A DNA stretch of 48,688 bases from Acidobacteria bacterium UBA2994 (GCA_002346545.1 DEAA01000011.1:13112-61799); one strand, 5' to 3'. Shown: positions 1 to 9,590, counted from the first letter of the stretch. The notes: generated by a model not told the origin, from the sequence alone. A program made the numbers and translations.

Positions 1-2111
1 ATCGCGTCGAAGTTCTCGAGCGCGAAACCGAGCGGGTCCATCGGCGCGTGACAGGAGACGCACGCGGGGTTGGCACGATGCCGTTCGAGGCGCTCGCGGA
101 CCGAGGCCGGCTCGCCTTCTTCGCCACGATCCGGCAAGCCTGGCACGTTAGGTGGAGGCTCAGGCGGCGGCGCCCCGAGAATGCTCTCGAGCAACCACTT
201 GCCACGCAGCACCGGCGAGGTACGGTTGGGATAGGAGGTGACCATCAGCAACCCACCCTTCCCCAGCAATCCGCGGCGCGGATGATCCGGGCCAAGCGCC
301 ACCCGTCGGAACCGATCGCCGTAGACACCCTCGATACCGTAGAACCGGGCCAGCCGCTCGTTGACAAAGGTGTAACCGGCATCGAGCAGTTCCAGCAGAC
401 TGCGATCTTCGCGGATGCTGGTACCGACGAACAGCTCCGTTTCCCGGCGGAACGCTTCGCGCAGGTTCTCGTCGAACTCGGGATACTCCGCTGACTCGCG
501 CTCCTGTGAGTCGAGATTGCGCAGCCGGAGCCATTGGCTCACGAAATTGTCCACCAGCGCGTGCGAGCGCGGATCGGCAAGCAACCGGCTGGTCTGAGCG
601 TCGAGGACGCCTGGCTCACGCAGCCGGCCGCTAGTCGCCACTTCGAGCAACTCCTGGTCCGGAATGCTGCTCCACAGGAAAAACGAGAGCCTAGAGGCCA
701 GTTCCAGATCGCTCAACACGTAGCGATCGCCGGGCCCCACATCGATCGGGTCCCGCTCGATCCGGAACAGGAACTCTGGGTCGACCAGCAGCCGCTCAAG
801 CGCGAACTGGATGCCATCGTCAAACGTGCCATCGCGGCGGCCTTCGGCGAAGAACGTCATGAACGTCGCGACCTCGGACTCGCCTACCGGACGCCGAAAC
901 GCCCGCGCCGCAAGCCGCTCGAGAATCTCGATCGCGCACGCCGCCTCTGCCGTTTCGGCGTCCGGCTGACACACGAAGATCTGTCCACGACTAGGCGTGT
1001 CGCCCACTCCCTCCACCGTGTAGGGCCCGCCGATCGACACGTGCTCGAGCAGAGCGTTCTCGTCGTACCGCTCGTCGACGAATCGCCCGTAGCCGCGGTT
1101 GCGTGGCTGCAGGATGCCCTCGTGCTCTGACTGCTGACGCAGAAACGACACACCCACCACGCGCGACCCAGCCAGGGCCGAGAAGGTCACCTCGAGACCA
1201 GCGTCGCCGGTGTTCATGTAGTACTCCCAGTCTGGATCTCCAGCGATGTTTCCGGAGAAGCTCAGGGGAGCCATCTGTCCCACGGCGTCGGCGTTGCCGA
1301 CATCAAAGCGCGTTACAAGCGCCCCGTCGACCCGCACGTCGATCACCTGGGGCGCCGAGAATCCGATGATGTAGTCGGAGAAATTCCGGTGCAGCCCAAT
1401 GCTGATCGTGTACTCCCCGTCCACTGGAAAGTAGTGTCGAATAGCCAGGCCGCCTCGAGACCCGAATGACAGAGCGTCGTGCTGTCGGTCGTCCTGCAAC
1501 AGTCCCGGATGCACCCGGTAGGTGTCGACAGTGGGACCGACCGGCGGAATGCCGACGGCAAGCCGGCTGATCTTCCGGGCCGCAGACAGATAGCGGGACA
1601 CCAGGTCCGGCGAGATCGAGAGCATGTCGCCGTTATTGTCGAAACCGTGCTCGTAGGTGTTGTCGACCGGCAGGAGTAACGCCACATCAACGTCGACGGA
1701 CAAAAGATCGCGAACCGCGGCGTGATACTCCGCGCGGTTCAACCGGTGCAATGTCTCACCCCGCCCAGGATCGGGATCCACCAGTGCCACCCGGTCGATT
1801 TCCGAGGCCAACCACGACGAGACGCCACGATAGACGTCCTCACTCGGGCGCGGATTGCCGCCCGGCGGCATCGTTTGGGCCCGAAGCTTGACCAGCACGC
1901 GCTCCCAGACCTCGGCATCAGCCGCCACGTTGCTCAGATCGCGGTCGAGCACGACGTCGGCCGTCGGGCGGCGCTCGTTGTGACAGCGAACGCAGTACTG
2001 GTCGAGGACCGCGCGTGTCAACTCGGCCGACATGGCCTGCCCCCACACGGAGGACGGGACAACCAAGGGCACCAGCCCCGCCAGCAAAATCGGCAGCAAA
2101 CGCCAACGCAT
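1..2111 (-). CDS. DUF1592-family (planctomycete-type) diheme cytochrome c, C-terminus cut by window edge
   Basis: I translated the minus strand by hand from the ATG at 2111 and it stays open to the window edge, about 703 residues with no stop. A signal peptide (about residues 1-25) is followed by a haem-c motif CVRCH near residue 43. Next come a DUF1587-like segment (RLNRAEYHAAVRDLL), a DUF1595-like segment (RAFRRPV), DUF1592 (LASRLSFFLWSSIPD), DUF1588 (RRGLLGKGGLLMVTSYPNRT) and a second haem motif CVSCH before DPLGFALENFD, where the window ends in the DUF1585 region. It is the most diverged of the five DUF1592 proteins here: its second haem motif is followed by APMDPLGF where the others have IDPPGF. 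The family is a presumed periplasmic electron carrier or oxidoreductase of unknown substrate. The nearest strong Shine-Dalgarno is 14 bases from this ATG, which is too far to be ideal. Confidence 0.9.
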   Translation of the reverse strand, partial: MRWRLLPILLAGLVPLVVPSSVWGQAMSAELTRAVLDQYCVRCHNERRPTADVVLDRDLSNVAADAEVWERVLVKLRAQTMPPGGNPRPSEDVYRGVSSWLASEIDRVALVDPDPGRGETLHRLNRAEYHAAVRDLLSVDVDVALLLPVDNTYEHGFDNNGDMLSISPDLVSRYLSAARKISRLAVGIPPVGPTVDTYRVHPGLLQDDRQHDALSFGSRGGLAIRHYFPVDGEYTISIGLHRNFSDYIIGFSAPQVIDVRVDGALVTRFDVGNADAVGQMAPLSFSGNIAGDPDWEYYMNTGDAGLEVTFSALAGSRVVGVSFLRQQSEHEGILQPRNRGYGRFVDERYDENALLEHVSIGGPYTVEGVGDTPSRGQIFVCQPDAETAEAACAIEILERLAARAFRRPVGESEVATFMTFFAEGRRDGTFDDGIQFALERLLVDPEFLFRIERDPIDVGPGDRYVLSDLELASRLSFFLWSSIPDQELLEVATSGRLREPGVLDAQTSRLLADPRSHALVDNFVSQWLRLRNLDSQERESAEYPEFDENLREAFRRETELFVGTSIREDRSLLELLDAGYTFVNERLARFYGIEGVYGDRFRRVALGPDHPRRGLLGKGGLLMVTSYPNRTSPVLRGKWLLESILGAPPPEPPPNVPGLPDRGEEGEPASVRERLERHRANPACVSCHAPMDPLGFALENFDA

Positions 2112-2113
2112 AG

Positions 2114-2122
2114 CTACACCAT
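2114..2122 (-). promoter_or_regulatory. Three-codon leader ORF (ATG GTG TAG) just before the DUF1592 gene
   Basis: On the minus strand GGAGGT (2131-2126) lies 3 bases before an ATG at 2122 that reads Met-Val-stop. Two bases later comes the ATG of the DUF1592 gene (2111). The Shine-Dalgarno is better placed for this mini-ORF than for the gene, so translation of the gene may depend on re-initiation or coupling. Chance is a real alternative. Confidence 0.25.
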
Positions 2123-2348
2123 GATACCTCCAGACGCGGCTCCTTGGGACCGATCCGATCCCGATAATGTGAGGTCTCCCTACAACTTGTATGGCAAAAA
2201 CGTCATCGGGTGGGAGACTCTGGTCGACCTGTCAGCGCTCCCGCCCTCCGGGACATGCGTCGTGGCGCTCCTGGCGGAAATTGAAGGGGAGCGCGGCGGC
2301 CCGGTTCACTCGGTGGCGTTCATTCCGTCGGGCGTCCCTAACCTGTAG
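2121..2348 (+). CDS. Small hypothetical protein, doubtful
   Basis: An open frame of 75 codons starts 9 bases from the divergent DUF1592 start. The predicted peptide has a natural-looking composition (it includes NLYGKNVIGWETLVDLSALP) but no signal peptide, membrane segment or domain I recognise. There is no Shine-Dalgarno before the ATG. It fills most of an otherwise empty 330-base gap (2112-2441), in which I see no terminator and only a weak -10-like TATAGT at 2369. It could equally be chance coding potential in GC-rich DNA. Confidence 0.2.
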   Translation: MIPPDAAPWDRSDPDNVRSPYNLYGKNVIGWETLVDLSALPPSGTCVVALLAEIEGERGGPVHSVAFIPSGVPNL

Positions 2349-2441
2349 TCTCGCGGCTAAAACGCCAGTATAGTGTGGCCGCGACCGCACGACACAGCGT
2401 GGGGTCTGGGGCACCGCCTCATGAAAACAGGAGAGGATACG

Positions 2442-3389
2442 ATGACACGCAGCAGCTGCCTGACGCTTTTGATTCTTGTCGGCGTCCTGACGACCGTCGC
2501 CGTCAACGAGGCTCGTCAGGATCGCGCGACCTTGGCCGTACAGGAACTCGACGACAACCTGTTCATGTTGGCCAATGCCCCATCTGTACAGGGCATGGGT
2601 GGCGGCGGCAACACCGCCATCTTCGTGGCCAGCGACGGGGTCACCCTCGTCGACACGAAGATCAAGGGCTACGGCCCGGACATCCTAAGTGTTGTGCGCG
2701 CACTCACCGACAAGCCGGTCACCACAATCATCAATACGCACACCCACTGGGACCACACCGGTGCCAACGCTGAGTTTCCAGAAAGCGTCAACATCGTCGT
2801 CCACGAGAACACGGCGGCCAACCTCCGCAGCGACGACTGTGGCGACGGCACCGGCTTCCAGGGCGGCTCGATCAAGAACTGCGACGCCTTCAAGGGTGAG
2901 AACGCGCGGTTTCTACCGGACCAGACCTTCAGCGACCGGATGACGGTGCACAGCGGTGCCGACAGCATCGACTTGTACTACTTCGGGCGCGGCCACACCG
3001 ACGGCGACACGTTTGTCGTGTTCCGCGACGCGCGGGTGATGCATACCGGCGACATGATGGCCCGCAAGGGGCTACCTTATCTCGACGTCGCCAGCAGCAA
3101 CGGCAGCGCAACCGAGTTCGGCAAAACCCTGACCAAGGCAGCCGCCGGCATCTCCGGCGTCGACCGGGTCATCCCAGGCCACAACCCGGTGCCCCTACCC
3201 TGGCAGGACTTCGTGGACTACGGCGGGTTCTACAATGACGTCGTGGCGAAGGCCGAAGCCGGAAAAGCCGCTGGCCGCTCGGTGGACGAAGTGGTCTCGT
3301 CTTACAGCGTGCCCAGCCAGTACAGCGATTACGTCGCCACCGAGGATCGGCTCCAGGCGACGGTGCAGTATCTCTACGATGGGCAGTAG
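2442..3389 (+). CDS. Exported metallo-beta-lactamase-fold hydrolase
   Basis: The 315-residue protein has a signal peptide (about residues 1-25) and a complete MBL zinc site. HTHWDH lies at residues 100-105, His185 in GHTDGD, Asp204 in HTGDM and His247 in PGH. These correspond to the HxHxDH, third His, bridging Asp and last His ligands of the superfamily. Two cysteines in an insert (about residues 133 and 147) could form a disulfide in the periplasm. The ATG at 2442 was chosen over an upstream in-frame GTG because GGAGAGG ends 5 bases before it and the signal peptide begins there. Similar proteins are annotated as MBL-fold hydrolases or quinoprotein-relay metallohydrolases; the substrate cannot be told. 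It converges on the beta-helix gene with 7 bases between stops, and nothing suggests shared transcription with its neighbours. Confidence 0.9.
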   Translation: MTRSSCLTLLILVGVLTTVAVNEARQDRATLAVQELDDNLFMLANAPSVQGMGGGGNTAIFVASDGVTLVDTKIKGYGPDILSVVRALTDKPVTTIINTHTHWDHTGANAEFPESVNIVVHENTAANLRSDDCGDGTGFQGGSIKNCDAFKGENARFLPDQTFSDRMTVHSGADSIDLYYFGRGHTDGDTFVVFRDARVMHTGDMMARKGLPYLDVASSNGSATEFGKTLTKAAAGISGVDRVIPGHNPVPLPWQDFVDYGGFYNDVVAKAEAGKAAGRSVDEVVSSYSVPSQYSDYVATEDRLQATVQYLYDGQ

Positions 3390-3396
3390 CGCCTGC

Positions 3397-4833
3397 CTAT
3401 AGGGGGTCTTCGCTCAAGACCGGATCGAGAAAGACCTCGGAGTGTGACGACGGCTGGTCGTCCGGCCCCAGGACGGCCGGCTCGTCGCCACCCCACCAGT
3501 TCCCGCCAGCGTGGATGGTCCACCCCGGAGCCAGCCGCAGCGGCCCACGATCGTTGTCCAGCAGCCGGTTGCCGCCCTGGCTCCCGAGCGGCCCGCCACC
3601 AAGGTCCACGGTCAGCGCATCCCCTCCGCCGCCGTTGTTGACGCTCAACCCGAACCCGTCGGTACCGACCACGTCGGTGCCCTCTACGAGCAGTGTGGTG
3701 CTACCATCGCTGTCAGGCTCATCCTGCAGGTTCACCGAGATTCCGCCGCCACCCTGACGAGGCGTGCCCCCGAGAATCTTGGTATCTCGAATGACGTAGC
3801 GCAGCACCGAGTCACGTCCAGAATTAGAGAACTGGATCGGGTCGGTAACGGCGTTTCGCAGCACGCTGTCCTCGATGACCAGTGTTAACCGGCATCCATC
3901 ACACCAGTTGGCTTCGTCTTCCCGAGGCGAACCGAAGATATAGCCCTCGATGCCGGTGCTCGACCGGTTGCCCACCTGCTGGGTGTTGTCAAACCGGTAG
4001 TTGCGCACCAGCATGACCTGCTCGGAACGCCCCATCAGATACGGAATGATGCTGTCCGAGTTCCGGTCACCACGCCCGATGCTATCGGCCACCGAGTCCA
4101 GAATCACCGTCTCGACTCGGCTGGTCTCCCGGGTCCGGACGAAGTAGGGCCGTCCGCCCAGGCTGAAGAACTCATTGCGGGCAAAGTGGTAGCGGCCCTC
4201 ACTATCACCCGAATGAAACACCCGGATCGCTCCCAGGTCTTCTCCGTCCCGAAAAAGGCTGTCTTCGATACGAACGTCGTAGCGCACACCGAGGCTGGCA
4301 TCGAAACTCACGGCGTAGACCTGCCCGCGCTCGTCCGCGATGTGCTCGTCGGCGTTGCCTTCGAAGGTCGCGTGATGGATGAAAGTCCCAGAATAGTCGA
4401 CCCCGTGGCCAGCAATGGCGTGTCCCACCATCTCTTCAAAGTGAACACCGGCGATCTCATTGTTTCCGCCCAAGGTCACCACCGTGCCCTCGGGCAACTC
4501 GGCTGTGCTGGTCAGACGCACCCGCTCGACCGGGTCAGTGGCCGGAGTGCCGTCGGAGGTAAGGCCAAGCAACTTCTGGCCCGGCTTCAGCGTGATCGCT
4601 CCATCGAGCACCTGGTCAGAGGGCAACAGGTGGATCGTGTCGCCCGCCGCCGACGCTGCCTGCGCCGCAGCCAGGGTCCGAAACGGCGCCTGACGGCTTC
4701 CGTCGCCGCCGGGCGCGGCTACTGCCGACACGTAGACGACACCGCCAAGGTCGTCAGGCGACTGCGCCGAGACCGAAGCCGGTACCGCCACGATCACCGA
4801 CCCGATGACGAGAACCCATCGCCCAAATTGCAT
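3397..4833 (-). CDS. Exported right-handed parallel beta-helix protein (DUF1565-like N-terminus)
   Basis: The protein has 478 residues with a signal peptide ending near residue 24. The first mature segment (VYVSAVAAPGGDGS...APFRTLAAA) matches the DUF1565 / pectate-lyase-like entry motif. The rest is a ladder of short strands rich in Asn, Gly and Asp (for example VNLQDEPDSDG and LSVNNGGGGDAL), typical of a parallel beta-helix. The start at 4833 was preferred over one 8 codons upstream because AAGGAGG (4845-4839) is well spaced from it. No catalytic residues of a known polysaccharide lyase can be assigned, so it may be a surface binding protein rather than an enzyme. The gene stands alone between a convergent hydrolase and a divergent cytochrome gene. 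Confidence 0.8.
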   Translation of the reverse strand: MQFGRWVLVIGSVIVAVPASVSAQSPDDLGGVVYVSAVAAPGGDGSRQAPFRTLAAAQAASAAGDTIHLLPSDQVLDGAITLKPGQKLLGLTSDGTPATDPVERVRLTSTAELPEGTVVTLGGNNEIAGVHFEEMVGHAIAGHGVDYSGTFIHHATFEGNADEHIADERGQVYAVSFDASLGVRYDVRIEDSLFRDGEDLGAIRVFHSGDSEGRYHFARNEFFSLGGRPYFVRTRETSRVETVILDSVADSIGRGDRNSDSIIPYLMGRSEQVMLVRNYRFDNTQQVGNRSSTGIEGYIFGSPREDEANWCDGCRLTLVIEDSVLRNAVTDPIQFSNSGRDSVLRYVIRDTKILGGTPRQGGGGISVNLQDEPDSDGSTTLLVEGTDVVGTDGFGLSVNNGGGGDALTVDLGGGPLGSQGGNRLLDNDRGPLRLAPGWTIHAGGNWWGGDEPAVLGPDDQPSSHSEVFLDPVLSEDPL

Positions 4834-5169
4834 GACAACCTCCTTAGCGTGGGCCATCTTCGCACGTGGTGATTCATACCACCAGGGACGCAGGGGTCCA
4901 CAGCTACCAGTCTGGAAGAGATGTTCACCGCGCCAGCGCCGCTCTCGCTAATTGAGGACGCGGCCGTACAAACTGCGACGTCGCTACTCGTGAATTCAGC
5001 CAAGGAAGAGCCACGTCTTCGCCCTGTTCCCGCATCGGTACTAACTACGCGTCCTACTTGATCCGGCCGCCGACAGGAGTCTAAGACTCATCCCTCATCC
5101 CTGGCAGCGTGTGCCCACCCCTTGACTCCTTGGTCACACGACGCGACTGAGGTAGGGTTGACACTCAGA
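4834..5169. other. Divergent intergenic region between the beta-helix and DUF1549/1553 genes
   Basis: This 336-base gap must hold promoters for both flanking genes. The only clear structure is the 13-base inverted repeat at 5077-5089. A perfect TTGACA at 5158-5163 is too close to the ATG at 5170 to serve as its -35 box. I see no small gene and no terminator. Confidence 0.5.
5077..5089. promoter_or_regulatory. Inverted repeat GAGTCT-A-AGACTC, possible operator
   Basis: A perfect 6-1-6 palindrome lies about 80 bases before the DUF1549/DUF1553 start, in the divergent promoter region. It is short enough to arise by chance, and I see no second copy in the window. Confidence 0.25.
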
Positions 5170-8157
5170 ATGCGCCTCTTGAGATCGACGCTGGCCGCAT
5201 CGCTGCTACTCCTCTCGACGTCCACGAACGCGTCCGCCCAGCCGGGTACCACCGACGATCTGGAACACTTCGAATCGAAGATTCGCCCCGTCCTCGCCGA
5301 GCGCTGCTATCAGTGCCACGGAGCCGACCCAGAGCGGGTCCGGGGCGGGCTTGTGCTAATGGACGCGGAGGGCATGCAGGCCGGTGGTGACAGCGGGGCT
5401 GTCATGGTCGCCGGCGCCCCTGACGACAGTCTCCTGATCAAGGCCATCCAGTATGAGGGCCCTATCAAAATGCCGCCCGACGGACGGCTTCCCGACGATG
5501 TGGTCGCCGACTTCGAACGGTGGATTACTGCCGGCGCCCCCGACCCCAGAGTCTCGGACACACCCGTGGTGGCCGCTCGTTCGGACGCCGGCGCCGAGTA
5601 CGACTTCGGTCCCGGGCGCGAGCACTGGGCGTTCCAGGCGATGCGTCGCCCGACGCCCCCGCCCGTGCGAAACGAATCCTGGGTGCGAAAACCGATCGAT
5701 CGGTTCATCCTGTCCCGCCTCGAACTGGAAGGCCTTGACCCCGTTGGCCCAGCCGGCAAGCGCCAACTCCTGCGCCGCGTTACCTTTGACCTGACGGGCC
5801 TGCCCCCCACCCCGGCCGCGATCGACGCGTTTCTGGCTGACACCAGATCGGATGCCTACGAGCGTGTGGTTGACCGGCTGCTAGCGTCGCCCCGCTACGG
5901 GGAACGCTGGGGCCGGCACTGGCTGGACGTGGCCCGCTACGCTGACTCGAACGGGCTAGACGAGAACGTCGCCCATCGAAACGCGTTCCTCTATCGCGAC
6001 TGGGTGATCGCCGCTTTCAACGACGACCTGCCTTACCACCAGTTCGTCAAGGCCCAGATCGCGGGGGACCTGCTGCCGGCGGCCTCGGACGAGGAACGGT
6101 TCGCGAACCTAAGGGCGACCGGTTTCCTGACGGTGGGCGCCAAGGTGCTGGCCGAGCAGGACGTCGACAAGATGCTGATCGACATCGTCGATGAGCAAGT
6201 AAACGTGGTGGGACGGGCCTTCTTGGCCGAACCGATCGGCTGCGCGCGGTGTCACGACCACAAGTTCGATCCGATCCCCACCGCCGATTACTACGCGATG
6301 GCCGGCATTATGCGATCCACCAAGACGATGGGCGGTGAAGACAGCCGCTGGGTGGAACGCCCGTTGGCCGACGAGGCCACGGTCGACGCCTACGAGGCGG
6401 CGCAGGAGTTAGTCGAAGAAGCGGAAGAAGCCGTATCCGCCGTCATCGATGCCCAGAACGAGGAACTCCGCCGACCGCGGCGGGAAGCGCTCGCCGCGTA
6501 TCTGCTCGCCGCCGAGGAGGCGTACTCTTACTGGAGCGAGGACGAAGAGGCGAACCGAGTCGCCATGGACGAGGTCTACCGGATCGCTGAACGTGATGGA
6601 CTCGAGGTGGCGGTCGTCGCCAAGTGGGTGCGAGCGTTCTTCGACTATCGGGAGGGGCCGCCGGTACAGGGCGACGGTGCGAACCCAAGTGTGGTCTTCG
6701 AGATCTGGGACACCTACGCCTCCGCCGACCCGTCAACCTATGAAAAGGTGACCGAAGATCTCCGGTCGCTGATCGCTTCCGAGAAGGTGCTCATCGCCCC
6801 GCTCACACGAAATCTGGTGCGCGGTCCGGCGCCCCGTAGCCTCGAAGAGGTCGCCTGGCGCTACGCCAACCTCTTCGGCGTGATCGACATCGCCTGGAGC
6901 GAACACCTCCAGCGACTCGGGCTAAGAGACGAAGAAGAGCTGTCGCCCCGGGATTTCCGGCTACCACGAGAGCAGGAAGAGCTGCGGCGGCTGGTCTACG
7001 ACGGTCGGCTCTGCATCCTCTGTCTGCCGCAGACCGAAGAAGAGCGCTTCTACCCCGAAGAGGTGATGACCGAGCTGGCCGCGCTCCGGGCAGTAGTCGA
7101 AGAGCGCGAAGCGGCGTCGCCGCCCAGGCCTCTCTACGCGATGTCGGTTCAGGAGGACGAGATCGTAGACCTACCGGTCCACATCCGAGGCAGCCACCTT
7201 AACCTGACCGACACCCCACAGCCGCGCGGATTCCTTCGGGTCACCGACCACCTGGTGCCACCACCACCGATTCCAGCCAACGAGAGCGGCCGGCTGCAGC
7301 TAGCGGAATGGATCACCCATCCGGAGCACCCTCTCACGGCCCGGGTCATGGTTAACCGCCTCTGGCACTGGCACTTTGGCCGCGGTCTCGTCGATACCCC
7401 GAGCAATTTCGGGGCGACCGGCTCGACGCCCACCCACCCGGAGCTACTGGACTGGCTCGCCCGCCGGTTTATCGAGCAGGGATGGTCCGTCAAGGCGCTC
7501 CATCGCGAGATTCTGCTTTCGAGCACCTATCGGCTCAGCACGGACTACGGGAGGGTGCAGGCGGCGACCGACGAGGGCAACCAGCTGCATTGGCGGATGA
7601 ACCGGCGCCGGCTCGAAGTGGAGCCGATTCGCGACAGCCTCCTCCAACTGGCGGGCACCCTAGACCTAACCATGGGCGGCCGGGTGGAAGAGTACAACCC
7701 GCGCGGGTACGTCTTCAGCGAGGGCAACACCTTCGGACAGTTCAACTTCTACGCCGCGCCGCGTCGATCGGTCTACATGCCCGTCGTGCGAAACGCGATC
7801 TATGACATCTTCGCGGGCTTCGACTTTGGGAACGCGAGCGACTCGGTGGGGGCACGGCCGGCGACGGTGGTGCCATCGCAGGCGCTCCTGATGATGAACA
7901 GCGAATTCGTCGAGACCCAGGCCCGTCGATTCGCCGAGCGGCTCCTGGCCGACACCGCCGCGAGCCCAGAAGCGCGCATCGCGACCGCATTCGTCTACGC
8001 CTACGGCCGACAAGCGTCCCAGGCAGAGATTGACGACAGCCTGTCATTCCTCGCCGAAATGCGTAACGTTGCGCCCGCGGGTGAGGAAGAGACATTCGCG
8101 TGGACCCGGCTGTGCCACGTGATCCTGGGCGCCAGCGAGTTCATCTACATCGACTGA
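5170..8157 (+). CDS. DUF1549/DUF1553 planctomycete-type cytochrome c protein
   Basis: The protein has 995 residues with a signal peptide (about 1-23). It then has a planctomycete cytochrome-C domain with CYQCH at residues 46-50, DUF1549 (RHWLDVARYADSNGLDEN... with CARCHDHKFDPIP, a second haem-type CxxCH), and C-terminal DUF1553 (RLWHWHFGRGLVDTPSNFG..., then RAIYD-type and PSQALLMMNS segments). An acidic, Glu/Ala-rich, probably coiled segment (about residues 400-480) and a further stretch with CILC separate the two halves. The ATG at 5170 begins the signal peptide; an in-frame TTG 16 codons upstream is less likely. The DUF1501 gene follows after 8 bases, and this pairing is the usual arrangement of the family, so the two almost certainly work together in the periplasm. 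The substrate is unknown. Confidence 0.92.
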   Translation: MRLLRSTLAASLLLLSTSTNASAQPGTTDDLEHFESKIRPVLAERCYQCHGADPERVRGGLVLMDAEGMQAGGDSGAVMVAGAPDDSLLIKAIQYEGPIKMPPDGRLPDDVVADFERWITAGAPDPRVSDTPVVAARSDAGAEYDFGPGREHWAFQAMRRPTPPPVRNESWVRKPIDRFILSRLELEGLDPVGPAGKRQLLRRVTFDLTGLPPTPAAIDAFLADTRSDAYERVVDRLLASPRYGERWGRHWLDVARYADSNGLDENVAHRNAFLYRDWVIAAFNDDLPYHQFVKAQIAGDLLPAASDEERFANLRATGFLTVGAKVLAEQDVDKMLIDIVDEQVNVVGRAFLAEPIGCARCHDHKFDPIPTADYYAMAGIMRSTKTMGGEDSRWVERPLADEATVDAYEAAQELVEEAEEAVSAVIDAQNEELRRPRREALAAYLLAAEEAYSYWSEDEEANRVAMDEVYRIAERDGLEVAVVAKWVRAFFDYREGPPVQGDGANPSVVFEIWDTYASADPSTYEKVTEDLRSLIASEKVLIAPLTRNLVRGPAPRSLEEVAWRYANLFGVIDIAWSEHLQRLGLRDEEELSPRDFRLPREQEELRRLVYDGRLCILCLPQTEEERFYPEEVMTELAALRAVVEEREAASPPRPLYAMSVQEDEIVDLPVHIRGSHLNLTDTPQPRGFLRVTDHLVPPPPIPANESGRLQLAEWITHPEHPLTARVMVNRLWHWHFGRGLVDTPSNFGATGSTPTHPELLDWLARRFIEQGWSVKALHREILLSSTYRLSTDYGRVQAATDEGNQLHWRMNRRRLEVEPIRDSLLQLAGTLDLTMGGRVEEYNPRGYVFSEGNTFGQFNFYAAPRRSVYMPVVRNAIYDIFAGFDFGNASDSVGARPATVVPSQALLMMNSEFVETQARRFAERLLADTAASPEARIATAFVYAYGRQASQAEIDDSLSFLAEMRNVAPAGEEETFAWTRLCHVILGASEFIYID

Positions 8158-8165
8158 GACCCGCT

Positions 8166-9590
8166 ATGAAGTATCCCCACTATCAGACCCCGCCGGTATC
8201 GCGGCGGGACATGCTGAAGGCCTGTGGCTGCGGATTCGGGGGGCTCGCGCTGTCCTCGCTCCTGCAGGAAGAACTCGTTGCGGCCCAAGCCAATCCACTG
8301 GCCGTGAAGGCACCGCACTTCGCGCCCAAGGCGAAACGAATCATCTTCCTGCACATGCACGGAGGCCCGTCACAACACGACCTGTTCGAGTACAAACCGC
8401 TGCTAATCCGGGACGACAACAAGCCGCTCCCATTCGCCAAGCCCGACGTGCAGTTCAACGAGACGGGCAACCTGTTCAAGAGCCCGTGGGACTTCAAGCA
8501 GCATGGGCAATCTGGGCACTGGATCAGCGAGCTGATGCCGAATCTAGCCGGCGTCGCCGACGACCTCTGCTTCGTTCGGTCGATGTATGGCACCAACGCC
8601 GCCCACGGCGGCGCCATCCTCGCTATGAACACCGGCAGCGACCGGTTCGTTCGGCCGTCGATGGGCTCCTGGATTGCCTACGGGCTCGGCACCGACAACG
8701 AAGACCTCCCGGGCTTCATCACCATCTGCCCGTCCTATCAGCACGGCGGGGTCCAGAACTACTCGGCGGCGTTTCTTCCGGCCGCCTACAACGGCACAGC
8801 GATCGGCACCGCGCGTATGTCGACCGCGGACGCGACCATCGACTTCCTAGAGAACCGGGCGGTCGGCACCAACGTCCAACGCACCGAGCTCGACCTGCTC
8901 CAGCGCTGGCAGCGCCGGCAGCTGGCGGCAACCGGACCCGACCTCGCGCTCGAGGGCCGCATCGAGTCCTACGAGCTGGCGTTCAGGATGCAGACCGAGG
9001 CACCGGAGCTGATGAGCATCCACGGTGAGTCGGAGGCGACGCGTAAGCTCTATGGCTTGGACGACCCTCTCACGTCCGACTTTGGACTCCGTTGCCTCCT
9101 CGCCCGCCGGTTCTCGGAATCTGGCGTGCGATTCGTCCAGGCCACGCACGGTCCGGATACGAAGTGGGACCACCACTCAGGCCTGATCACGGGTCTGCCG
9201 CAAAGCTGCGCAGAAATCGACAAACCGGTGGCCGGTCTGATCACCGACCTAAAGTCGCGCGGCTTGCTGGACGAGACGCTCGTGCTCTGGGGAGGAGAAT
9301 TTGGACGCACTCCCGGAGCCGAAGCGGGTGCGCGCAACGGACGGGACCACAACCCGCACGGCTACACGATGTTCATGGCGGGCGGAGGCGTGAAGCCGGG
9401 GCACAGCCACGGCCGTACCGATGACTACGGCTACTACGCCGTGGAAGACAAAGTGCACATCCACGATCTGCATGCAACACTGCTCCACCTGCTCGGACTG
9501 GATCACGAGCGGCTGACCTATAAGAGTCAGGGGCGAGACTTCAGGCTAACCGACGTGGCAGGCGTCGTCGTAGACGACATCATCGCCTAA
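8166..9590 (+). CDS. Tat-exported DUF1501 (alkaline-phosphatase/sulfatase-like) protein
   Basis: The protein has 474 residues and begins with a twin-arginine signal (SRRDMLK at residues 12-18, then a short hydrophobic stretch), so it is exported folded, probably with a bound cofactor or metal. The body matches DUF1501: FLHMHGGPSQHDLFEYKP, GSWIAYGLGT, WGGEFGRTP and a late GRDHNPHGYT metal-site-like motif, as in alkaline-phosphatase-superfamily proteins. It starts 8 bases after the DUF1549/DUF1553 stop, so the two form an operon. Its stop codon overlaps that of the convergent TetR gene by 4 bases. The family has no proven reaction; a sulfatase-like hydrolase role is inference from fold. Confidence 0.92.
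   Translation: MKYPHYQTPPVSRRDMLKACGCGFGGLALSSLLQEELVAAQANPLAVKAPHFAPKAKRIIFLHMHGGPSQHDLFEYKPLLIRDDNKPLPFAKPDVQFNETGNLFKSPWDFKQHGQSGHWISELMPNLAGVADDLCFVRSMYGTNAAHGGAILAMNTGSDRFVRPSMGSWIAYGLGTDNEDLPGFITICPSYQHGGVQNYSAAFLPAAYNGTAIGTARMSTADATIDFLENRAVGTNVQRTELDLLQRWQRRQLAATGPDLALEGRIESYELAFRMQTEAPELMSIHGESEATRKLYGLDDPLTSDFGLRCLLARRFSESGVRFVQATHGPDTKWDHHSGLITGLPQSCAEIDKPVAGLITDLKSRGLLDETLVLWGGEFGRTPGAEAGARNGRDHNPHGYTMFMAGGGVKPGHSHGRTDDYGYYAVEDKVHIHDLHATLLHLLGLDHERLTYKSQGRDFRLTDVAGVVVDDIIA

Noticed and set aside
5158..5163. Perfect TTGACA as a -35 box for the DUF1549/1553 gene
   Set aside because: It is 6 bases before the ATG at 5170, so transcription would begin inside the gene. It is probably chance, unless the start codon is wrong.
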